From Protula sp. h YS-2021 (lineage: Eukaryota > Annelida > Polychaeta > Sabellida > Serpulidae), in NCBI GenBank assembly GCA_949752745.1, contig OX457025.1, positions 50,642,098-50,706,097 on the forward strand: a stretch of DNA of 64,000 nucleotides, given 5' to 3'. Positions 44,791 through 54,720 of this stretch are shown here, piece after piece (the first letter of the stretch is position 1; each line of letters begins with the position of its first letter). Under the pieces are notes generated by a model, which saw nothing but the letters and a program-made list of their open reading frames with translations, had not been told where the DNA came from and made no database searches. Position numbers and translations under genes: made by a program.

Positions 44791-44929
44791 GGCTCTAAAC
44801 GAGGTCTGTTTCATTTCCTCATCCTATACTTTTAATACCTCAAGATAACCACTATATTTCCTATAGCTGACCTGTTCATTCCTTGGGTAGTTCAGACGGT
44901 TTCTATCAGCTTTTCTCGCACGTAACATT

Positions 44930-45402
44930 AAAATATCAGACGTAAGACGTCATTACGTAAAAATCTCGTGTGCGAAATTTCTCAGCCGCTAAACATCGGA
45001 GAAAACTTGGTGGGATTGTTGCTTGGTAGGTCCGAAAGCGGCTGTCAAATTTTGTCGGGAATAAAACTAGTAAGTGCGGCGTATGACGTCATTACGTAAA
45101 AAATGTATATATTTTGAACACGATCTTGTGTGCAAGATATCTCGAGAACGAAATGTCGGATCGACTTCAAACTTGATGTGATCATTCCTTGGTTAAGTCG
45201 GACGGTTCTTTGAACTTTTGACGCATGTCACACATGGAAGGCATATGAGTCATTACGTAAAAAACTTGTGTGCGAAATTTCTATACCGCTGAGCATCGGA
45301 GAAAGTTCAAACTTGGTGGGATTGTTGCTTTGTAGGTCCGAAAGCGGATGTTAAATTTTATCGTGAGTATGACGAGTGAGTGCGGTGTATGACGTCATCA
45401 CG

Positions 45403-45457
<55 letters not shown>

Positions 45458-45870
45458 TATTGAACACGATCTTGTGTGCAAGATATCTCGAGAACGAAGT
45501 GTCGGATCGACTTCAAACTTGAAAAGGCTTTTTGGGGTAGGTCGGACGGATCTAACACGTTCTGATGCACGTTATAGTATTGGGGAAGACATATGACTTC
45601 ATTACGTAAAAATCGTATATGCGAAATTTGTCGGCCACTAAACATGGGAGAAAGTTCAAACTTGGTGGGATTGTTGCTTGGTAGGTCCGAAAGATTCTGT
45701 CAAATTTTATCGCGAGTACAAGGAGTGATGCGACGTATGACATCATCACGTAAAATATTCACATAATTTGGATAAGATCTAGTGTACAAAATATCTTGAT
45801 AACGGAAAGTCGTATAAACTTGGGTAAAAATGTCTCGATAGCGGAAAATTGGATCGACTTTCCTCCCCAT
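44930..45870 (+). repeat. Tandem array with TGACGTCATTACGTAA and TATCTCGAGAACG motifs
   Basis: Repeats of GACGTCATTACGTAAAAATC, TTCAAACTTGGTGGGATTGT, TGCTTGGTAGGTCCGAAAGC, GCAAGATATCTCGAGAACGA and ATGTCGGATCGACTTCAAAC, arranged as about three composite units of about 300 bp. Same family as 17160-18200. An (AT)n run lies at 45405-45455. Confidence 0.8.
45405..45455. repeat. (AT)n microsatellite
   Basis: Uninterrupted AT dinucleotides inside the array. Confidence 0.95.
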
Positions 45871-47179
45871 TCCCTCCCCACCCCCACCCCCTCTTCCCCC
45901 TTTTCAAGGCTTCTTTGTTAATTAAGTATAGTTTTAAGTACGCTTGGGATTTCAGCGTTTTCCAGAAGATTCTCCAATATTCCTGCATTGTTTAGACATA
46001 CTTGAAAACATTAACTGCACCATTATCGTTCGCTTCTTAGATTTTGAGTGATTATTGTTTTTGTGTGTTACAGCTATTAGCTATTAACACCTACAGCTAT
46101 TAGTGTGTTTTCGTTTGGCTGCCAAGCAGTTCCACACATAGGAGTAATTATAACGGCTCGCAATGTTTGTCCATTAGCTGGAACTAGCTTTCACTTTTAA
46201 AGTGGGTCACCTAATACATCGTGTTATGACAAGCAGAGCACTATTTCGACACCAAAATGCCTTCCCCCACTGTCCCACCGAGGTGGGTCTTGTGTGGCAC
46301 AGTTATGAAGGTATACCTTATGGCTATAACTACACGTAGTGTACAAACCCTTACCGTACCGTTAGCTAAAATGGTGAGGGTTTCCTGTAGAGTCGTACCT
46401 GAATTAGATAGCTAGGGGGGGGGGGGGGTGGTTGGTTAAGGCTAGACAAAAAAAGCTGTTTTGGTAAACCTATTTATAAGTGCCACATTCAAGATCTGGA
46501 TTAAAAGACGTAAAGTAAAGCCTGTTTGTAGTGACCAATTTTCAGTTAGTGACCATCTCCTAAACCAAGATAAACCACCTGAGCCTAAACTTGTATAAAG
46601 AGGACTCAAATACTTCAAAAGCAAGTTACTTACCCAACCCTGCTTAAAAAATTGAATAAAGGTGATACACAACCTGACTACCTGGGTTTCATTTATATAA
46701 GATAATATTTCTTATTATGAAAATAGCACACCCTCGTTAAAGAAAACAAACTTTTGAAAGGGCTTTCGGGGGGCGGGGGGTGGAAAATGGTTACTGGTGA
46801 ATGATGGGTTTAGTCGAGGAGACATTTGTTTTTGTCTGCAAAAACAAAAAAAATAATAGGTGTCGATTGAAAGTGTGATATACGCCTGTACTTTTATATT
46901 TCGTGTGCACTGGCCGCTCTAGTTTATAACGTTTCATTTCATTTGACTAATTGGAAGGGAATCGACTTGAAATATTATTCATACAGAGATATGTGTTGGA
47001 AAATGAGCAGTTTTAAACTAAATACTAATAATATTTCGAAATTCTTACAAAACATAGTCTAGAAGCGTATTTGAGATTGTGAACCTTTCAAATCGGAAAC
47101 GTCAAGAGATTGATTTTAGATTACTAAGCTTCCATATGGAATGATTCGAAATCGTAACTGGGTAATTATTTTTCGGTAG
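45871..47179. other. Intronic sequence upstream of the second TTLL12 exon
   Basis: Holds G-runs at 46416-46429 and 46768-46787 and a TIR-like fragment at 46500-46560 (AAAGCCTGTTTGTAGTGACC, AGTTAGTGACCATCTCC) related to 18452-18560. It ends with the acceptor pyrimidine tract TTATTTTTCGGTAG. Confidence 0.5.
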
Positions 47180-47344
47180 GGTTTACCTGATAGATCACGT
47201 GTGGACATTCCGTGTGGAGCATGCTCGTGCACAGTTGCGAGACCACAGCGGCTTATTGGAGCGCATGTTGGATCTTATGGACATTAGCGTGAAGGACGCG
47301 ACCAGAGAGGAGCTCGTGCAAGGTGTGATGGAGAAAATGTGGAG
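47180..47344 (+). CDS. TTLL12: TTLL12 exon (VYLIDHVWTFRVEHAR region)
   Basis: A 165-bp exon between acceptor TTCGGTAG (ends 47179) and donor GGAG|GTAAGTGC (47345). The first G completes the codon left open by the exon at 16929. It then reads VYLIDHVWTFRVEHARAQLR, DHSGLLERMLDLM and EELVQGVMEKMW, closely matching the animal TTLL12 segment FLIDHAW..RVEHAR..L...PGLL.RM..LM......EEMWKFNQTYQ. It leaves two bases (AG), which the next exon completes. No stop. The end of the exon is the first unit of a 39-bp tandem repeat that continues into the intron. Confidence 0.92.
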
Positions 47345-47690
47345 GTAAGTGCTCATATGGTGCATATTGGAAATAATTGGGAGGTAAGTGCTAATGCAGA
47401 GTGTGACGGAGAAAGTGTAGAGGTAGTTTGTGATACAGGGCGTAAGGGAGAGAATGAGGAGTATGTATTCATACAGGGTGTCAAGTAGTAAACGAGGAGA
47501 TGGAGAAAATAAGAAAGTAAGTGCTCACTCTCTGATTGCCGTAAGTGTTGATACAGGGCATGTTAAAGATAATGCGGCTGTTTTCTTACATGGCGTGATT
47601 GAGAGAACGACGAGGCAAGTGTCATACGGCATTTTGTAGAGAATGGCGAGGTAACTGCGCACACTGGGCGTGATGGAGAGAATGTGCAAA
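47322..47690 (+). repeat. 39-bp minisatellite made of the exon end and splice donor
   Basis: The first unit is GGTGTGATGGAGAAAATGTG-GAG|GTAAGTGCTCATA, the real exon end and donor. Diverged copies follow at about 39-bp spacing, with donor-like sites at 47384 (GAGGTAAGTG), 47423 (GAGGTAGTTT), 47461 (GGAGTATGT), 47517 (AAAGTAAGTG), 47541 (CGTAAGTG), 47615 (GAGGCAAGTG) and 47651 (GAGGTAACTG). The last unit reads GGGCGTGATGGAGAGAATGT. Copies are degenerate, so the expansion is old. Confidence 0.75.
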
Positions 47691-48131
47691 CTCGCCATTT
47701 TTCTGTGGTGGGGTTGCTGTGAGGACTGGCCAGGTTTGCAACGCCACTTGCATAGCATTTTCTTGGTTATGAAATTGACATTGTCAGTCTGTTTTGACAA
47801 ATATATATTAATTCTTGTATTGTTTGGAAATGCTTTTATGGTTTATCACAAGGCGTATTAGTGCTCAAATAGACTGCCAGTCATTTACTTATATTGACAC
47901 AATATAACCCCCTAAGGGTCGTCCTTGTCGTTAGACAAGCCATATAACCAACCAGATAGATTTCTTAGAAAGTTTACTCTGCATTTTTCTATAAACACGT
48001 CTTCAGTAGTCCAGTAGACTCAATGAAGATCCAATTTTAGAAGTAAAATAAATCGTGGTGTGGTGTATAATGCTTCGTTTAAAAATCTGTATCTATTGGT
48101 TATTTTTAGGCTTTTTTCTTTTTTGTTGCAG
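47345..48131 (+). other. TTLL12: TTLL12 intron of 787 bp
   Basis: GTAAGTGC donor, TTTTTTGTTGCAG acceptor. It contains the donor minisatellite and a LINE 3' tail (47865-47960). Confidence 0.85.
47865..47960 (+). repeat. LINE 3' tail
   Basis: GACTGCCAGTCATTTACTTA, TTGACACAATATAACCCCCT, AAGGGTCGTCCTTGTCGTTA and GACAAGCC match the I-clade LINE tail. An isolated, extremely 5'-truncated insertion. Confidence 0.6.
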
Positions 48132-48168
48132 ATATAATCAAACGTACCAAATTGCAAATGCACAGATG
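48132..48168 (+). CDS. TTLL12: TTLL12 microexon (YNQTYQIANAQM)
   Basis: A 37-bp exon after CTTTTTTGTTGCAG. Its first A completes AGA (Arg) with the two bases left by the previous exon; then YNQTYQIANAQM, corresponding to FNQTYQLA right after EEMWK in TTLL12. The likely donor is ATG|GTGTGTATG at 48169, giving phase 0. The exact donor is less certain than the acceptor. The next conserved block (PVWYIMDEFG) is not found in the window, so the following intron is longer than 15.8 kb. Confidence 0.82.
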
Positions 48169-48510
48169 GTGTGTATGTTTGCTTAGTTGTTTGCGCTTTT
48201 ATAAACAATATATTGCTTTGACTATTAGTGGTAGATATCGGTGAAATTTTTGGAATCGATTAATCGGAAGCTTCCAAGGACGATTAATCAAATCGAGAAT
48301 CTGACCGCTGTTCTCTGTTCTGTCAAAGTATAATGTATGTTGATAGGACATACTTTACTCGCCTTTTCATTTGGAGCTTCAGAGCAAACAACTGCTTTGT
48401 CATTACAGTAAATGGCAGAACAAAGACTGCGAATAGTCAAAGCAGTAGGTGCAGTTAACCTTTTTTTGTAACCATCAAATTGTTAATATTTTTCACTCTT
48501 AACGCGAATA

Positions 48511-49366
48511 CAGAAGAAAACCCCTAATCGGGTACCGGATAAACGCATAAATCGGTTAATGACATAGAATGTGGAAATCCCAAACCATTTCCATTGATAA
48601 TTTCAGAAAATTTACCGGATAATTGCATACCGCTTAAACGCATAAACCGGTTAATCGCATGCTGTTTTTAACTAAAATGGGGTAAATATCGTTTAACCGC
48701 ATAACGCTGCATAACGAATTCACCAGTGCAACGAAACGCTACTTCAAATTAAACACAGAACAATTGAGCTTAGTCTTATCAGTGTTTGTTTTTGATATTG
48801 TCTACCTTTTGCTCCTCACCCCCTCGCCACAACTTCTTTAACGGGCCGCTTTCCCCAGACGGTTAGAATTAAAGATGACCGTATTGCGTCCAGAAACGAG
48901 GCATTTAAGGTAGCCGTTAACTTGTGTAAGCGGGGTAAACCTGAGATATCTTGACAATTTGGTCTAGTCAGAGATTATACTGTGGACATTTTCTTCTATA
49001 AGGTGGCCATCGCCAACAAAGAATTTCTCAATGCCTTGGATATCATTCGAGCTCGAATGCAGTGGAGTGCTCTCGATCCGAGTTATTTTTACAGACTCGA
49101 AACTCAGATTGCGTCAGATCTCACGAGCAAAGTCAAACAACCAACCCTTGACAATTTTTTGTTATAAGTTGTGAATTTATTGTGAATTGTGAATGAAAGT
49201 GCAGTTCATTTTATTTCAAGTAGTAAATGTGTCATCCAAGCAAGTGACTTAAAGGAACATGGAACATGCAGGTCCTAACGGCTAAATATACTGTCTCAAA
49301 CAGAAAACCGGTTAATCGCATAATTTGGCCTGGAAAATGGGTTATGCGATTAACCGGTTTTATCTA
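48511..49366. mobile_element. pogo/Tigger-like element, degraded
   Basis: Left end (TA)CAGAAGAAAACCCCTAATCG, right end CGATTAACCGGTTTTATCTA(TA). The interior has many GGTTAATCGCATAA / TTATGCGATTAACC palindromes. 48530-48680 is the reverse complement of 2740-2890 of the MITE at 2081-2894. It includes a short coding remnant at 48979-49167. Confidence 0.6.
48979..49167 (+). pseudogene. Possible C-terminus of a pogo/Tigger-type transposase
   Basis: The open frame reads FYKVAIANKEFLNALDIIRA, RMQWSALDPSYFYRLETQIA and ends KVKQPTLDNFLL-stop. A short hydrophobic KQxTLDxF end is common in pogo/Tigger transposases, and the position inside a pogo-like element fits. No DDE residues are present. The call is tentative. 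Confidence 0.35.
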
Positions 49367-50012
49367 TATTTTTCTGAAAACACGTTTACCAGTGATAATC
49401 AGAAAAGAGCACAAATATGCCGTTTTATAAATTTCTAATGTTTTGGCGTATTTTTTGCAGGATTCGTACAAAGTGCTGAGAAATGACGAAAAAGTCCTTG
49501 AACGTCCCGGAAATTTAATGTAACCCATGACTTTGTAAATCGGTGCGCTGATATTTTTTTAATTTTTAATAAAATGGGTGGACAGGATGGCTGACAGAAT
49601 GGCTATATATATATATAGTTGAACCTAGTAAGCTCGAACTGCTCGGCATTTTGAAATCGGTTCGAGTAAACGGGTTGTTCGAGTAAACCGGGAATCGCGG
49701 TGCATTGTGATTTTTAAGTTTATCGTGTACGTTGTGTAACCATATATACGATGTATAAGTATTGGAAGCCGTGTTTTTTTTATAAAAATCGAATTTAAGC
49801 TGAGTGATCAAGTAAAGGTGACTACATCTCACAGTAATGAAACAGAAAACTTTAAAATGTTATTCAATGCCAGAAATAGGATTTAACCAGGATACAAAGT
49901 CACTAAAGTGAACTTCAGTTCAAGTAAAACCAAGTCTATATGGTCAAAACCTAATCAACGTACGTTAGTATACTAGCCGAACCATTTGATAGTAGTCTCG
50001 AACCATTTAATT

Positions 50013-50788
50013 ATATGTCTCCCCCTAAGGGAGACATATATAGCATTTGGTGTGTCTGTCCGTCCGTCCGTCCGTCTGTCCGCAGTGAGTTCTTATGAAA
50101 TTAATGAGTCGATATTTCTCAAAACATACATACATATTGGGGTACATGTCTAGATGATGCCCGTGGTATTTTTTTTTTTTTCGTTTCTTGAAAAATCCTA
50201 TTTTTGGCAAATTTTTTGAACAAAGGGGGGGGGGGGGTTTCGAGCAGTTTTTTCACTTTGGCACTCTATATCTCCAAAACCGTTTGTTGGATTAGGCTGA
50301 AACGTGGCAAGAACAACACACATATAGTGCAAATGTTTACTGTGAAGTTTTACTTCATTTCCTCTGAAAATGTATTTTTGGGGAATTTTTAAATTTTTGA
50401 TTTTGAACTTTTTTTGGCCATATTGTTGCGATATCTCCGAAACGGTTTGTTGGCTTAGGCTGAAACTTGGCAGAAAAAACTCACAAGACGTGTAAATGTT
50501 TCCTGCGAAGTTTTTCTTCATTTCCATTGCAAATGTATTTTTGGCGAATTTTTCAACTTTTTATTTTTAACTTTTTTGGCCATAATTGTTGCGATGTCTC
50601 CGAAACAGTTTGTTGGAATAGGCTGGAACATGGCAAGAAGAACCCATATGTAGTGGAAATGTTTACTGCGAAGTTTTTCTTCATTTTCTGTAAAAATGTA
50701 TTTTTGGCGATTTTTTTCCACGTGACTGATTGGGGGCGGGGGAGACATATCCGTTTTTGTTTTGAACAAAAACACTGGCCAATCTAGT
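50013..50788 (+). mobile_element. Array element F (three 164-bp repeats)
   Basis: The 5' hairpin ATGTCTCCCCCTAAGGGAGA-CAT is followed by GTCTGTCCGTCCGTCCG. Three repeats with ATATCTCCGAAACGGTTTGT and TGGCTTAGGCTGAAACTTGG (about 50262, 50428, 50592) follow. The right end has GGGGGAGACATAT (inverted copy of the first arm), then a hairpin GTTTTTG..CAAAAAC and ACTGGCCAATCTAGT. A hairpin shortly before CTAGT is the classical Helitron 3' end, and the internal placement of the right arm matches the asymmetric repeats of Helitron2. Confidence 0.7.
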
Positions 50789-50789
50789 T

Positions 50790-51084
50790 AACCAGTTTAT
50801 CTTGCTAATTGCTTCGTCTGCCCCTGCTTTTGAACAGGCATCGTGGCGAATTTCTTCCACCTCATGTAATATGGCACCAGTTTTCCTAGCTTTCTTTTCC
50901 ACGACTGATTCGTCAGACACAAAGTCACTGTTGTGCGGCTGCACGAATTGTAGAATGGTGTCGTGTGTCGCCTCCTCAGTAGTGCTACGTAATCCGCAAG
51001 CGTCGCACTATCCATGGAGTTGTCAGGCAGCTGGGGAGTAACATCGTAAGCCGCTGGAGGCACATTGTCTGTAACAACTCGCAT
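50790..51084 (-). pseudogene. Tigger-like transposase C-terminal remnant, frameshifted
   Basis: Minus frames read AAYDVTPQLPDNSMDSATLA-DYVALL, then in a shifted frame THDTILQFVQPHNSDFVSDE and KTGAILHEVEEIRHD. The pattern 'DYV..D....IL..V......D..DE' resembles the acidic C-terminal part of Tigger transposases. No catalytic core is present. Confidence 0.35.
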
Positions 51085-51949
51085 GAGATAGTGACAAAGT
51101 ATCAGTCAGTTCTGAAGCACAGATTACCTTTAAATCAAAGAGCAGCTTTCGATTGACCGCAGGCATAATCCTCAGCATTGCAACTGGCTATGCATCTGAT
51201 TAGTTCAAAAGGAATCAAATTTGTAAGGAGTGTTCCACAATGAAAGGATATTAATTTCATTTGGTTTGAGTAATTCACGATAATTAAGATGGAGTTAAGG
51301 CGGATTTGAAGATCCGCCGTGATCATCAGAAGTTGTCAACACCTAAAAGGCTGGAATTGTGCGTGTTTTTGTCACTCGTTTAGAGTACAAAAATGTTTTT
51401 CTCCGTCAAAAATGTTTTGAACTAAAAAACTTCGAGTTAACCGGGAATTTGTAAGATGTATATAAGTCAAAAAATCAGGCTCTAAAAATTTTCGAGTTAA
51501 CCGATCGGGCACGACCAGGCAAATTAACACCCCTGTCTTTGGAATTTGTACATAAAAACCTAATGCTACGTCTACGTTTGGTACAACAGTTATACTTACC
51601 TGTAGAAAGCAGGTATCACGGTTGATACTGCCGCAAACTATAGGGACTCCCAGCCAAAACTTTAATTTTGATAATGCTTTTCATACTTCCCAAAAGAGAC
51701 CACAAACCTTTAAGTATCCAAAACATATTTTTTCTAGAGGTTAAAGAAAATTATTTGATTCGATACTGGATAGGATTCTGACCCTATGGACGGCCGTAGA
51801 CACCAACCTGCCTCATGATACCAGTTTGACTGTTTCCCAGCAGTTCCACTGGTGTCTCCCCCATCCTCTCTGTATGTTACCACCTGAAATGCCACAATAA
51901 TCTGTAATCACCATCGCTACCATAAAAACGTCCCAGAAGTGCTGTCACA

Positions 51950-52025
51950 ATGTGATGCATACAAAAATATGGACACAATGTAACCAGCTAAGGGTCGGCC
52001 GTGTCGTTAAACAAATCATGTAAGA
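51950..52025 (+). repeat. LINE 3' tail
   Basis: ATGGACACAATGTAACCAGC, TAAGGGTCGGCCGTGTCGTT and AAACAAATCATG, immediately upstream of a LINE 5' region. The juxtaposition suggests head-to-tail insertion of related LINEs. Confidence 0.6.
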
Positions 52026-52074
52026 AAAAATTGTTTCCAGCATAATAGTACGATTAACCGTTTCATGAAAAACC

Positions 52075-53610
52075 TTGGAGCCTGTTCAATTGCAAGTGCT
52101 CCAGTTGTCTGATCATTCTGTGAAATGATTTTGCTCAATCAAATCAAATAACATGTCGAGGCGTTCACATTTTTATCGCACCAGAGCGTCGCAATCTGTG
52201 GTGTGCTTCTCCATTATGGTCTCTAGAGGCTACTCAATTGTCAGTCCTCCAATACGAGCACACTTTGCCGTGGATTGCGACCTTTACCCGGGTGAAGGGG
52301 GTGGGTGGGGTTCGGGGGGAGACCGGGAGCCTGGTTATTGAGCTGTCTTGTCTTGCGACTTCGAGGCCCGCCGGCTGCACATGGATTTGGTTCGATTCCT
52401 CAGCCAAGAGGGGTAGTCATGGTGACCCTTTAGCACAGTGAACGGCTGGCCATACTGCGACTTAAGGGCAAATCTCAATATGTACAAATGTTGTTGCTAT
52501 CCCAAGTGTCCTTGTGCCAGTGGCACACCACCACTGCCAAGTGAGGTGGTTAGAATAAGGCCGGGACCGGCAGGAGAAAAATTAAAATAGACACATGGAG
52601 AATACATTATGAAAAAAAATATTTATAAAAGACCAGAAGGCAGCTGACAAGCGTCCATACTTAGAAATCCAGTCTGCTATGCGCGCTAGAAGGCCTTTAG
52701 TTCACGATACCAAGTCAGATATTGCTCAAGCCGCTGCATCTAGTACCCCACGTGAAGCACAGAAGCAAAAAGAAATCGAAGTTGATGACGATTCCGAGTA
52801 TGACTCTGATTTTGAAGAGGAATCTGACCTGGAGACAGAGCTCTGGGAACTAGAGGAAGCTGCAGTGGGTCTGTCCTCGGATGAAGACTAAACCGCTAGA
52901 TTTACTCCTACAGTAGATCAGATAACTTTAGATGACACTATGAAATGAAATATTTTGCAAACTTGTCAAAGACAGCGATAAAACAAATAAAACATAAAGT
53001 GACAAACTGCTTATTCTTTTTCGTTCTTTTATATATATATATATATATAAACCCGGGCCGACAAGTTTTCCGTCAGGCCGGTAGCTTTTTAAGGTTCTCC
53101 AGCGGGCCGACACGATTTTGACCTTAAGCGCCAACACTGATTACATCGTGGTTTCGCCACTACGAGGTTCTTTCAAACTTTCACATTTTGAAATTCAAAA
53201 AGTTGTATGTTCTGCCATCGGTTCTCAACACTCAATCAAAAGACTGCGCTCAGGCGGCATCTATATGCAAGTATCTTTGGCCCAACAGAGTAGAAGTTTT
53301 CTAGAAATATATCAGTGAAAATCACAACAACACCCTCAGTACATATTAACTACACCAATTAGTGATTCCATTGTCTTTCAGTAACATCTTTAAAGGTACG
53401 CAAAAGGGCTTTTGCAACTCAATGGAATTAACAAGAAAAAAGCAAGCTGTATGAAATCGACCCTATCAATGGACGGAAACTGCCCTTGGGACAAAGATAA
53501 TGTTCGAGTCAAGACAGAATTGTGCAGAGCCAATAAGGACATATATATGCCAAAAACCAAATTTCTTGAAAACGCATCTGCTCCTAGGGTTTTGATGGAA
53601 ACGTTCTAAA
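52075..53610 (+). pseudogene. I-clade LINE copy 1: 5' UTR and ORF1 N-terminus, split by hAT
   Basis: 52075-52620 matches the 5' UTR of LINE copy 2 at 54190-54690 (CACTTTGCCGTGGATTGCGA; GGTGGTTAGAATAAGGCCGG; GACCGGCAGG). After a hAT fragment, 53140-53320 reads FKLSHFEIQKVVCSAIG, KRLRSGGIYMQVSLAQQSRS, the RNA-recognition-like N-terminal part of I-clade ORF1. Decayed sequence follows to 53610. No ORF2 follows; array sequence begins instead. Confidence 0.65.
52670..53139 (+). mobile_element. hAT fragment, copy 2 (3' end with acidic tail exon)
   Basis: Ends CTTAAGCGCCAACACTG, the same right terminus as the complete copy at 55671-57071. Its frame 52679-52891 reads RARRPLVHDTKSDIAQAAAS, then acidic VDDDSEYDSDFEEESDLETE and LEEAAVGLSSDED. 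The other copy has the same frame with an internal deletion. It is missing its 5' part. An (AT)n run and GGGCCGACAAGTTTTCCGTC precede the terminus. Confidence 0.7.
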
Positions 53611-54010
53611 CTTTTGGTGGAAAGTAGGGCGCTTAAGTGTCCACCCGGGTGTTACTTTTTTCGCGATTCGCCATTAATCGGTGAAAATCCAAAATTTCTT
53701 CGTAAAATCTTAACTACTTCTAGGAAAGTAGTCTTACTGTCTTGGATTTTTAAGTGAAGGTAGCAGGCGTTACTACCTATCCAGCTTTTTCTTTTTTTTT
53801 TTTTTTTTGGCTATTGCCCGAAATTTTGCGAAAATTTTGGCAAAAAATCTAAAAATTTTCAGTAAGATAATCTTATAGTCTTGAAATTTTAGTTGAAGGC
53901 AGCAGGCGTCAGTACCTGCCTGGCTATTACTTTTCTTTGGTGATTGGCCAAAAATTGGTGAAAATCTGGCATTTAAACTGGCATCTGGCCCCCTCCCTCA
54001 CCGGTACCAA
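53611..54010 (+). repeat. Tandem array related to 59.4-61.9 kb
   Basis: ACTTTTGGTGGAAAGTAGGG, CGCTTAAGTGTCCACC, TTTTTTCGCGATTCGCC, AAGTGAAGGTAGCAGGCGTT and ACTACCTATCCAG occur in about three diverged copies. Confidence 0.7.
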
Positions 54011-54189
54011 AACCTCTACGGTAAAACCTGATCTTACAATGCATTTTCCCAATTGTATTTCAGCCAATGTAATCAATTAAAAATGAAATAGTAACCTTTA
54101 TTACCTTAATGCTTTTCATTTATTTCGTTTTTTTACCAACAAAGTTCTAAACCTTAATTTCAACTACACTAATCTTTTTCTGTAGATCT

Positions 54190-54720
54190 ACTTGACTGCT
54201 GGGGTTTTCTTAATTGTAAGTACCCCAGTTAATCTCCCCCTACATATTAACGTGATTAGCTTTGAAGCATTCCCACGTTAATCGCATAAAAGCGTGGCAA
54301 TCTGTTGTGCGTCCCGTAATATGGATTTCCAGCAGTCTGACCTCCCACAGCAGGTACTCCAGTCCTCACGCACTTTGTCGTGGATTGCGCCCCAAAAGGG
54401 TAGGGGAGCGGAACCTGGCCATTGAGGGAGTATGTCCATTACGTAGTGCCTCCTCAAATAAGTACAAACTACTAATCTACTAATCTTGACAACACATGTC
54501 TTCTGTCCCACTCTTCTATCTATGAAGGGTGGTCATTGGACCCGTTATGACCACTAACGGTAAACCAAGCTGCGACCAAATTGTCGTTCGAAATAGTATT
54601 CCAGGTATCCCAGTCCTAGGCGGGAAACCCCCGCTGCCGATTTAGGTGGTCAGAGTAAGGCCGGGACCAGCGGACCTGAAAGAAAATATTTAAAATCACT
54701 TAATGGATGGGACAAAAGGA
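54190..54720 (+). mobile_element. LINE copy 2: 5' UTR
   Basis: Aligns with 52075-52620 (CACTTTGTCGTGGATTGCGC; GGTGGTCAGAGTAAGGCCGG; GACCAGCGG). It lies directly upstream of the ORF1 remnants. Confidence 0.65.

Larger units (their letters stand above)
17111..47179 (+). other. TTLL12: TTLL12 intron of 30,069 bp, filled with nested repeats
   Basis: Bounded by the GTAAGT donor at 17111 and the TTATTTTTCGGTAG acceptor ending at 47179. The phases of the flanking exons match (2 then 1 bases). BEL, Gypsy, hAT, MITE, LINE and array elements make up most of the length. Confidence 0.78.
49612..51510. mobile_element. Tigger-like element remnant with nested array element
   Basis: TA-GTTGAACCTAGTAAGCTC (49611 on) followed by GGTTCGAGTAAACGGGTTG and TTCGAGTAAACCGGGAATC on the left, and TTCGAGTTAACCGGGAATTT (51430) and TTCGAGTTAACCGATCGGG (51490) on the right, resemble subterminal regions of Tigger-type elements. 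Between them lie array element F and a minus-strand transposase remnant. The right terminus is not clearly paired, so the limits are approximate. Confidence 0.4.
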
